From: UBA2206 sp049303905
GTDB taxonomy: Bacteria > Patescibacteriota > Minisyncoccia > Moranbacterales > UBA2206
Length of the DNA stretch: 21,860 bases
Reading direction: 5' to 3'
Assembly: GCA_049303905.1 (NCBI GenBank)
Contig: JBAQNP010000036.1
Span: forward strand, 1 to 21,860
A program made the translations under genes and the position numbers. The stretch's first letter is position 1; each line of letters opens with the position of its first letter. The notes below the pieces were generated by a model. That model made no database searches. It was not told where the DNA came from and saw only the letters and a list, made by a program, of their open reading frames with translations. This document shows, piece by piece, positions 1-5,773 of this stretch.

Positions 1-1
1 G

Positions 2-160
2 TATCTGTGCATGGGTGTTATGCATTGGTGCAAAAATATTATGGGACATAGCGATATTGATCAATTATCTCCTGCTGATGCAGCTTCACGGATCATTATG
101 GTTAGTCATCTTCTTGAAGTCATTGAAAACAAATTTAATAAGACAGATAAAGAAAAATGA
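2..160 (+). CDS. 3' end of an unidentified protein gene (5' partial)
   Basis: The frame is open from the window edge to a TGA at 158-160 and gives 52 residues ending in HLLEVIENKFNKTDKEK. The peptide has a balanced composition with an amphipathic, charged C-terminus, which looks more protein-like than the overlapping frame at 15-221. The real start is probably upstream of the window, though an internal ATG at 11 is possible. I do not recognise a family. The product ends about 65 bases before the promoter of the vault-like gene, so the two are probably separate transcription units. Confidence 0.4.
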   Translation, partial: YLCMGVMHWCKNIMGHSDIDQLSPADAASRIIMVSHLLEVIENKFNKTDKEK

Positions 161-185
161 TAATGATACAGTTGACTGTCTTATT

Positions 186-198
186 TCTCAAAATGAGA
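186..198. repeat. Short palindrome TCTCA-AAA-TGAGA
   Basis: This is a perfect 5-bp inverted repeat around AAA, followed by CA. A closely similar sequence, TTTTCTAAAATGAGACA, recurs at 3471-3487 on the other side of the vault-like gene. It lies 26 bases upstream of the -35 box at 224. It could be an operator or the trace of an insertion boundary; the sequence does not decide between these. Confidence 0.4.
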
Positions 199-223
199 CA
201 TCTACTGTTTTATTACGGTGATA

Positions 224-252
224 TTGACAAAAAAGCTTATGAATGCTAAATT
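224..252 (+). promoter_or_regulatory. Promoter of the vault-like gene
   Basis: TTGACA at 224-229 is a perfect -35 box. A 17-base spacer ends in TGC, giving an extended -10, before TAAATT at 247-252. The same TGC extension precedes the -10 boxes of the rRNA and rplY promoters here, which supports it. It predicts a 5' leader of about 160 bases. A second TTGACA at 297-302 lacks a good -10. Confidence 0.6.
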
Positions 253-404
253 ATTATGATCTCTTGGGTCCTAATCTAGGTAAGGGATTTTGTAACTTGA
301 CAAAAAAATATCTTAAAAATTCAAAAATTGAAAGGAGGTGAGTTAGAGGTAGAGCTATTTTGTTTTTTTTCAAAAAAGTAATATTTCATTCACACACACA
401 AAAA

Positions 405-410
405 AAGGAG
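405..410 (+). promoter_or_regulatory. Ribosome binding site of the vault-like gene
   Basis: AAGGAG lies 7 bases before the ATG at 418 and fixes that start. Most other genes in the window lack a clear Shine-Dalgarno sequence, so this one stands out. A second purine-rich AAAGGAGGTG at 331-340 has no usable start codon at the right distance. Confidence 0.7.
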
Positions 411-417
411 ACCGTTC

Positions 418-3372
418 ATGGCTATTGAGATTATAAAAAGACCATTGGGTATTGGCCAATTTGTTTGGTCAATGAGTAAAAAAGACGGAAAATACAAAAT
501 ACTGATCGGACCCGATCCGCTGGAAGCGACGGACGATGACATCTTTTTTATTTCTGATTCGGTAGATCCGAAAAAAATTGTACCCGTTGGCAATCCCGGA
601 GAGGCAATCCAGGATTTTATTACGCTCAAGACAAACGAGTATGCCGTTCTACACAGCCCTTCGGAAACAACCTCGGTCGAATATCCGAATGCCAACTATT
701 CGTCAGGCAAAAATGATATGAAGCCGTTGTTGCGTGGGCAGAAAAGAACGATTACGTCCGGTCACTTTCCGTTGTGGCCTGGGCAGTCGGTTGAGATACG
801 CAAAGTTCATGGTCTTTCGTCGAATCAATATTTAATGGTCGTAGTGGAGTCAAATACGGTTGATGTAAATGCTCCCTATTACGACATCACAATCAAATGT
901 GCCGGCATCAAGAAGGCCGTTGTCGACGAAACCGTTGCAAGTGAAGACAGTGAGAAAATCAAGATCGGTGTCGTAAAAGAAGCCGAGTCTTTGCAATCGG
1001 GAACCAAAGAAGGTGAGACGGATTCAGCTGGATCCCCTGGCGGTAAGGGTAATAATGAAACGAGGAGCGGGGGAAAAGAATCCGTGCCGATGGACATCGT
1101 ACTCAAAGTCGGCCAGAAAATAATCATTCCGGGGAGTCTTACGCCGACATACATCCCTCCCACCGGAATAGAAGTCGTGTCGGAAGGCGAAAATGAAGAA
1201 ACGGCCGAAGATGATCCCCTTACGTTCCCACAGGATTTCATTGAAAAGATGATTGATACAGGAGCTCTCAAAATCGAAAACCTCAAGGGTTTCATGGAAA
1301 AGGCGGGCTTAGATGTAGATTACGCAGACGAAGTTACGAGGTATTACACCAGCTTTCGTCGTGATAATGAAGGGAAGAAAGCTTTGAATCGTGCAATCTC
1401 AGGAGTTGTCACAAATACCGGTTCCAGAGATATATACTCAAAGCTCGCAAAAATATTGGCTGGCAAAGCCAAGAATTCAGGCAAGTCTGACCTCGCAGTA
1501 AGAAAGGCGGTAGTTCTCGGTCCTACCGAATTCTGCGTTCTTTTCGATGAAGACGGAAAACCAAGAACCCACAAGGGTCCCGGCAGAGTATTCCCTGGTC
1601 CGTATGACATTTTCAGAATTGAAGGATCACGTAACCGCATTTATGATGCTTATCACCTGCGCGAAGACAGAGGGCTTCTGCTCAGAGTTGTGGCGGACAA
1701 GATTTCCCGCACAGACTTGATTAAGCAGTTGCCTGAAGGATCTGCAAAGTCGCTGGAAGGTAAGGAAACATACGAGAAAGGCGACGAAATTTTCATCGGT
1801 GGCTTCGACGCATATCTGGTTCCCAGTAATTCCATCGAGGTCATCAATCCCGAAACGCGTCAACCTCACATCGGCAACGATCACTCGGAAGTTTATGTCC
1901 AGTCGATCGGAGTCGACCAGAAAAGTGGCGTTTATGTGGCCAGCGTGGCGACTGGCAACGTGAAGCTGGAAAAGGGAGAGAAGAAACTCCTTCTCGACCC
2001 GCGCAAGGAAAAACACATCAAAAGGCGCATACCGCGTGAGATGTGGAATCTGATTATCGCAAAGGGCGAAGCACATAAGGCAACCGACCAGAGAATGGTT
2101 GAAACGCCGTGGGCACTTTCTGTCATCATCCCCAACAACGAAGCTGCCCTGGTAACAGGCAAGGACAGTCGCAGGGTTGTGGTAGGCCCTCGCACGGAAT
2201 TGCTCGGCTACGAAGAGTGGCTGGAAGTCCTGACCCTTTCCAAAGGAAGACCGAAACTCGAGGAATCAATACTTGAAACATGCTTTTTGAGGGTTACGGG
2301 CAACAGGATAACCGACCAGATCGAGCTCGAAACTTCAGACTTCGTCAGAATAAAGATCGATGTTTGCTACGGCGTGGAGTTCGAGGGTAAAACGCAGGAG
2401 GAAATGGCCAAGTGGTTTAATCACATAAACTACGTCATGCTTCTTTGTAATAATCTGCGCAGTCGTCTCAAGCTGGCGGCCAGAAAGATATCCCTCAAGA
2501 ATCTCTATCCGGACATTCCGGACTTCGTCCGCAACACAATACTCGGCGAAAAGCCGACGAGAGCGGAAGAAGGCAAGGAAACACATCGTCCTGGTCTCAA
2601 ATTCGACGAGAATAATATGCTGGTTAACGAGGTCGAGGTACTGTCTGTAACCATACCTGACAGCGAGATCGCAACTGCAATCGTCGAACAGAATCGCACT
2701 ATTATTAAGGGTGAAATGGAAGTCGCAACATCGAAAGCAAACCTTGAGTCAGCAAAAGCCAAGGATGCAATCGACGAAGAGATTTCCATGATCCAGATCG
2801 AAAAGGCAGATCGCGACAAGGAGACCGGCCTCAAGGTGGCCAAAAGTCAGCACGAGGTCGAAAAAAAGAAGAAAGAGCTGGCGCATCAGATAAATAAGCT
2901 TATACAGGAAAATCAGGCGGCCATCGACAAGGCCATGGAAACGGCTACCAATGTAAAGGCCGAGCTCGTCAGAACGAGAGAGAGTGATGACGCCAAGGCG
3001 ATGATTGCCAGAGATGGCGAGAAGCACAAGAAAATCATCGAATTCCGCACAGCATTGAAAGAGATTCAGATAGCATTGATTGATGCGGAATCCAATGCAG
3101 ATGTTGCTCGCCTCGGCGCAGTCCAGAATGGTCTCATTGAGGCTCTTGAAGGACTGGGTAACAAGGAATTGGCAACGGCGCTGGCGAAGAATCTGCCACA
3201 AGCAACCGGATCACTTGGTTTGCTTCTCGGTCAGGGCGGACTCGACGCAGTACTCAAGATGGTCAAGGGCACAAAGCTCGAAGGTGCTATCAACGCGCTC
3301 AAAGACAGCGCCAAGACCATCGAAAAAACATCCGAACAAATCGGTAAAGCAGCAGGAGAAGACACGCAGTAA
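418..3372 (+). CDS. Major vault protein (MVP) homologue
   Basis: MVP builds the barrel shell of eukaryotic vault ribonucleoprotein particles; bacterial homologues are sparse. The 984 residues follow the MVP plan. Residues about 1-600 hold beta-strand MVP repeats with GP and PG turns (LWPGQSVEI, VVLGPTEFCVLFDEDGKP, LVPSNSIEVI, VVVGPRTELLGYEEWLEV). Then comes the diagnostic shoulder entry LEVLTLSKGRPK at 602-613; human MVP has VLSLSAGRPK, from memory. The shoulder (band-7/SPFH-like) domain runs to about 750, a charged coiled-coil cap helix covers about 755-890, and a hydrophobic Gly/Leu cap-ring segment (GSLGLLLGQGG) lies near 931-941. It is about 90 residues longer than human MVP (893), largely through a low-complexity Gly/Ser/Glu stretch at 170-225 and a helical-looking block at 265-350. 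The start has a strong RBS. G+C is higher than in neighbouring genes (32 of 60 bases at 1861-1920 against 23 of 60 at 4261-4320), suggesting transfer. No partner gene (TEP1- or vPARP-like) is visible. Family assignment is firm; particle formation is inference. Confidence 0.88.
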   Translation: MAIEIIKRPLGIGQFVWSMSKKDGKYKILIGPDPLEATDDDIFFISDSVDPKKIVPVGNPGEAIQDFITLKTNEYAVLHSPSETTSVEYPNANYSSGKNDMKPLLRGQKRTITSGHFPLWPGQSVEIRKVHGLSSNQYLMVVVESNTVDVNAPYYDITIKCAGIKKAVVDETVASEDSEKIKIGVVKEAESLQSGTKEGETDSAGSPGGKGNNETRSGGKESVPMDIVLKVGQKIIIPGSLTPTYIPPTGIEVVSEGENEETAEDDPLTFPQDFIEKMIDTGALKIENLKGFMEKAGLDVDYADEVTRYYTSFRRDNEGKKALNRAISGVVTNTGSRDIYSKLAKILAGKAKNSGKSDLAVRKAVVLGPTEFCVLFDEDGKPRTHKGPGRVFPGPYDIFRIEGSRNRIYDAYHLREDRGLLLRVVADKISRTDLIKQLPEGSAKSLEGKETYEKGDEIFIGGFDAYLVPSNSIEVINPETRQPHIGNDHSEVYVQSIGVDQKSGVYVASVATGNVKLEKGEKKLLLDPRKEKHIKRRIPREMWNLIIAKGEAHKATDQRMVETPWALSVIIPNNEAALVTGKDSRRVVVGPRTELLGYEEWLEVLTLSKGRPKLEESILETCFLRVTGNRITDQIELETSDFVRIKIDVCYGVEFEGKTQEEMAKWFNHINYVMLLCNNLRSRLKLAARKISLKNLYPDIPDFVRNTILGEKPTRAEEGKETHRPGLKFDENNMLVNEVEVLSVTIPDSEIATAIVEQNRTIIKGEMEVATSKANLESAKAKDAIDEEISMIQIEKADRDKETGLKVAKSQHEVEKKKKELAHQINKLIQENQAAIDKAMETATNVKAELVRTRESDDAKAMIARDGEKHKKIIEFRTALKEIQIALIDAESNADVARLGAVQNGLIEALEGLGNKELATALAKNLPQATGSLGLLLGQGGLDAVLKMVKGTKLEGAINALKDSAKTIEKTSEQIGKAAGEDTQ

Positions 3373-3385
3373 AAAAACACGAAGT

Positions 3386-3404
3386 CCATATAAAATTTAT
3401 ATGG
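3386..3404. repeat. AT-rich palindrome after the vault-like gene
   Basis: CCATATAAA-a-TTTATATGG is a perfect 9-bp inverted repeat 13 bases after the stop codon and 1 base before the terminator stem. The two may form tandem hairpins that protect the transcript end. Confidence 0.4.
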
Positions 3405-3405
3405 C

Positions 3406-3435
3406 AAAGGGCGCCCCAATTGTGGACGCCCTTTT
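3406..3435 (+). terminator. Rho-independent terminator of the vault-like gene
   Basis: The 8-bp stem AAAGGGCG (3406-3413) pairs with CGCCCTTT (3427-3434) and is followed by a short, interrupted T-rich stretch. Confidence 0.75.
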
Positions 3436-3477
3436 ATTATTTATAATAAATAAAACATTATATTGTTTCATTTTCTA

Positions 3478-3518
3478 AAATGAGACACATGCTGTCCCGT
3501 GTCTCATTTGTCTCATTT
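3478..3518. repeat. 11-bp inverted repeat with a 9-base direct repeat
   Basis: AAATGAGACAC (3478-3488) pairs perfectly with GTGTCTCATTT (3499-3509) across a 10-base loop. GTCTCATTT occurs twice in tandem at 3501-3518. The left arm resembles the palindrome at 184-200 upstream of the vault-like gene. Read on the minus strand it could end a transcript from the small ORF at 3517-3684. Confidence 0.55.
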
Positions 3519-3684
3519 ACTTCTCGAAATTGTGACCGATGAGCCTCAAAATCATATTTGGACAAATAGTCAGAAAAGCCTTACAATTCTCTATAGTTAA
3601 AAGTTCTAGACCGATGATGCCCGCAAAATCTAAAAAACAGTTCAATTTATTGAGCTGTTTTTTGTTCTGGCTAACCTTGAACAT
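3517..3684 (-). CDS. Possible small minus-strand ORF, 55 aa
   Basis: The frame starts at an ATG (3684-3682) preceded by AAAGGA and ends at a TAA (3519-3517). Its product includes CFLDFAGIIGLELLTIENCK, which looks protein-like, and a hairpin lies just downstream on this strand (3478-3509). Against it, a 14-bp terminator-like hairpin lies inside the frame at 3632-3663 and I recognise no family. It may be a gene remnant or chance. Confidence 0.2.
   Translation of the reverse strand: MFKVSQNKKQLNKLNCFLDFAGIIGLELLTIENCKAFLTICPNMILRLIGHNFEK
3632..3663. terminator. Terminator-like hairpin, usable on both strands
   Basis: AAAAAACAGTTCAA (3632-3645) pairs with TTGAGCTGTTTTTT (3650-3663) over 14 bp with one G-U, around the loop TTTA. 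The A and T runs would let it act in either direction. No gene ends directly before it, so it may terminate read-through or be what remains of a lost gene. Confidence 0.55.
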
Positions 3685-3859
3685 TTCATCCTTTGATGCT
3701 AGGCTAAAGGCATGAAAATAGAAGTGTTAAGTAATATATTAAGTAACAATGGGTCGCGCCTCAGTTTGTCAATCTTATGCTTCGCGCGAGGTCTGATGAA
3801 AAGAAAAAAGAAGAGTTGAGGAGAATTATTTTTGGTTAAAATGGTGAAACGTAAGAATT

Positions 3860-4675
3860 ATGATAAAAGACAATACTATAATAATAAAGAAAGGAGTTAG
3901 TTCTGGTAAGACAGTGGGGATTTTTTGTGGTGTTCATGGCAATGAAGAAGCTGGAATTGAAGCAGTAAAAAGAATTATAAAAAATATTGAAATAATATCA
4001 GGAAAAGTCTATTTTGTTTTTGCGAACCCTGAAGCTATTAGAAAAAAAGTTCGATATATTGAAAAAAATTTAAACAGGTGTTTTTTTAAAAATAATAAAG
4101 GCAAAACAATTGAGGATAGGCGAGCTGTCGAATTATTAAATATCCTAGATGAATGTGAAATTCTCTTAGACATACATGCTAGTAATAATTCTCAGAGTGT
4201 ACCTTTTGTTATTTGTGAGAAAGATGGATATGATATTGCAAAAAAACTTGATTTTGAAATAATTTCTTCTGGTTGGGATGAATTTGAGCCAGGAGCAACT
4301 GATGGCTATATGTTTAACAATGGGAAGATAGGAATTTGCTTAGAGTGTGGCTCTATTCTTGATTATGAAAACGGGAGTAATTTAGCGGAAAAATCAATTT
4401 ATCAATTTTTGACATATACTCAAAATATTATCAGTGATATTAAATATGATGAAAAACCAAAGAGATTTTTGAAAATTATTAGAATGGAAAGAAAAGAGAC
4501 AAAAAGCCTTTCGTTTAGTAGGGAATATAAGGATTTTGAAATACTTATAGAAGGGGAAATTTTTGCCAAAGATGGAGAGAAAGAATATGTCGCGGGAAAG
4601 GATGAATGTATAATTTTTCCAAATTCAAATAAGAAAATAGGAGAGGAAATCTTTCTGATTGGAAAATTTATTTAA
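3860..4675 (+). CDS. Succinylglutamate desuccinylase/aspartoacylase family metallohydrolase
   Basis: This is a zinc-dependent amidohydrolase of the AstE/AspA group, related to M14 carboxypeptidases, which removes acyl groups from N-acyl amino acids. The 271 residues hold the expected motifs: GVHGNEEAG with zinc ligands His26 and Glu29, NLNRCF at 70-75 (the usual N-x-x-R substrate segment), LLDIHAS with the third ligand His106, and CLECG with candidate catalytic Glu162. The C-terminal 70 residues look like the beta-rich AstE domain. The natural substrate cannot be told; no arginine-catabolism genes are nearby. The ATG at 3860 has no clear RBS. An overlapping frame from ATG 3841 encodes only 19 residues and could be a leader peptide or chance. 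Composition is A+T-rich, unlike the preceding vault-like gene. Confidence 0.8.
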   Translation: MIKDNTIIIKKGVSSGKTVGIFCGVHGNEEAGIEAVKRIIKNIEIISGKVYFVFANPEAIRKKVRYIEKNLNRCFFKNNKGKTIEDRRAVELLNILDECEILLDIHASNNSQSVPFVICEKDGYDIAKKLDFEIISSGWDEFEPGATDGYMFNNGKIGICLECGSILDYENGSNLAEKSIYQFLTYTQNIISDIKYDEKPKRFLKIIRMERKETKSLSFSREYKDFEILIEGEIFAKDGEKEYVAGKDECIIFPNSNKKIGEEIFLIGKFI

Positions 4676-4698
4676 TTCATTTATCTCAAAAATAATTT

Positions 4699-5184
4699 AT
4701 GAATAACAAAACATCGCATGATAGTGAAACGCCGGCGAAGAGTCAACAGGTGATTACCGCTTGCGCGTTTATTTTCCATGATTTTGATGGGGTGAAGAAA
4801 GTTTTTTTGCCGCGTCGCGCTAAGACAAAAAAGTTCTTGCCGGATGTTTTTGAATTGCCAGGTGGACACATCGAATATGGCGAGGATATTGTCGATGGCT
4901 TGAAAAGAGAAATTAAAGAGGAGTTTGAAATGGAAATTGAGGTAGGGGAGTCATTCGCTGTGTTTACTTATATAAATGAGATAAAAGGCACTCATTCAAT
5001 TGAAGTTATATATCTAGCTCAGTTTCGAGGTGATATTGAAAATGTTAGAATAAATCCAGCAGACCACTCGGAATTTATTTGGATTTCTAAAGATGAAATT
5101 GGAAAAATTTTGTCTCAGAATAAAACTAAAGATGATCCCGAAATTCAAGCGATACGAAAAGGTTTTGAAAAAATATCACGATAA
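4699..5184 (+). CDS. Nudix hydrolase
   Basis: This enzyme should hydrolyse a nucleoside diphosphate linked to another moiety (NTP house-cleaning, dinucleotide or nucleotide-sugar cleavage); the substrate is unknown. The Nudix box G-x5-E-x7-REUxEExGU is visible as GGHIEYGE (55-62), seven residues, then REIKEEFEM (70-78). The metal-binding Glu residues are present, but the usual Gly near the end of the box is Glu77. The length of 161 residues is normal. The gene starts 23 bases after the preceding stop and could share its transcript. A hairpin at 5209-5224 may end transcription after it. Confidence 0.85.
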   Translation: MNNKTSHDSETPAKSQQVITACAFIFHDFDGVKKVFLPRRAKTKKFLPDVFELPGGHIEYGEDIVDGLKREIKEEFEMEIEVGESFAVFTYINEIKGTHSIEVIYLAQFRGDIENVRINPADHSEFIWISKDEIGKILSQNKTKDDPEIQAIRKGFEKISR

Positions 5185-5208
5185 AAAGCGTTATTTTTGC
5201 CATTTTAG

Positions 5209-5224
5209 CCGCTTGCAAAAGCGG
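5209..5224 (+). terminator. Weak hairpin after the Nudix gene
   Basis: CCGCTT (5209-5214), loop GCAA, AAGCGG (5219-5224), then ATTTAAAA. The stem is compact but has no real T run, and it overlaps the -35 box of the next promoter, so its role is uncertain. Confidence 0.35.
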
Positions 5225-5241
5225 ATTTAAAAGGCTATAAT
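5213..5241 (+). promoter_or_regulatory. Promoter of the four-helix membrane protein gene
   Basis: TTGCAA at 5213-5218, a 17-base spacer and a perfect TATAAT at 5236-5241. It predicts a leader of about 70 bases before the ATG at 5320 and may also serve gyrB, for which no separate promoter is evident. Confidence 0.55.
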
Positions 5242-5319
5242 TATATTAGCAAGTGATAAACACGGATAAGCAATCCAGATGTTTATTTTTAAAAGTTGCA
5301 AAAAATAGCTCACACTAAT

Positions 5320-5691
5320 ATGACGCTCAAATCTTACATTTGGGGAATACGTATCATCACCTTGATTTCATTGGTGGCTCTGGGGGCTGTAATCTATTAT
5401 GTTGATCCAGAGAACTCTGGTCTGATCGGTATCTTGCTTTTCTATCTGGTGGCCTTTTTTGTTTTAAGTGGGGTATTCAATTTGATGCTAATTTTCCTTC
5501 GTAGAAAACTTTTGGGAAATGAAATGGCAGTGAAGAATATTGATTTGAGTTTTCGCCAAGGAATACTTCTAGCTGTGATGATTATCGCTATTATGATTTT
5601 GCAAAGTTATCAGATGTTAATTTGGTGGGATGCATTGCTAGTGGTAGCCGGAGTGTTTCTTGTTGAATTATATTTTCTATCTCGAGAGTAA
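5320..5691 (+). CDS. Small four-helix membrane protein of unknown function
   Basis: The 123-residue product has four hydrophobic segments at roughly residues 8-27, 36-60, 82-98 and 103-120, with the basic loop RRKLLGNE between helices 2 and 3 and a conserved-looking stretch FRQGILLAV entering helix 3. Similar short proteins with a VDPE motif after helix 1 and an FRQG motif occur in other CPR genomes as far as I recall, but no function is known. The ATG at 5320 is preferred; an in-frame TTG at 5296 would add eight residues. Neither has a clear RBS. It lies about 80 bases upstream of gyrB and may be co-transcribed with it. Confidence 0.7.
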   Translation: MTLKSYIWGIRIITLISLVALGAVIYYVDPENSGLIGILLFYLVAFFVLSGVFNLMLIFLRRKLLGNEMAVKNIDLSFRQGILLAVMIIAIMILQSYQMLIWWDALLVVAGVFLVELYFLSRE

Positions 5692-5708
5692 GTAGATATT
5701 TAAACAAC

Positions 5709-5771
5709 TAATAATTTTCAATTTACAATTTTAAATTTTCAATCAATTTCTAAATTTCTAAATTTTAAAAA
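5709..5771. repeat. AT-rich heptamer-like repeat tract before gyrB
   Basis: Variants of AATTTTC, AATTTCT and AAATTTT follow one another up to the gyrB start. The same word family fills two expansions inside the 23S gene (9543-9634 and 10138-10260), so it is a dispersed repeat type, not a local accident. It leaves gyrB without a visible ribosome binding site. Confidence 0.55.
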
Positions 5772-5773
5772 AT

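Larger units (their letters stand above)
3436..3859. other. Gene-poor interval rich in hairpins
   Basis: No convincing + strand gene lies here. It holds an 11-bp hairpin at 3478-3509 with an adjacent direct repeat of GTCTCATTT, a terminator-like hairpin at 3632-3663, and a repeated TTAAGTAA around 3727-3744. A GC-rich segment with partial inverted symmetry (CGCGCCTC, GCGCGAGG) sits around 3754-3792. A small minus-strand frame at 3517-3684 is listed separately. The interval separates the G+C-richer vault-like gene from normal-composition DNA. Confidence 0.5.

Noticed and set aside
15..221. 68-aa frame overlapping the first partial gene
   Set aside because: Composition is unlike a normal protein, it lacks an RBS and it shadows the frame 2-160, which is open from the window edge.
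391..400. CACACACACA tract before the vault-like gene, considered as a phase-variable repeat
   Set aside because: Only five dinucleotide units outside the coding frame; too short to support phase variation.
390..3478. Minus-strand and +2 frames within the vault-like gene (for example 1627-2076 - and 3080-3478 +)
   Set aside because: They are out-of-frame shadows of a long, well-supported gene.
3539..3715. 58-codon + strand frame starting MSLKIIFGQ
   Set aside because: It has no ribosome binding site, crosses a 14-bp terminator-like hairpin, and overlaps the better-looking minus-strand frame.
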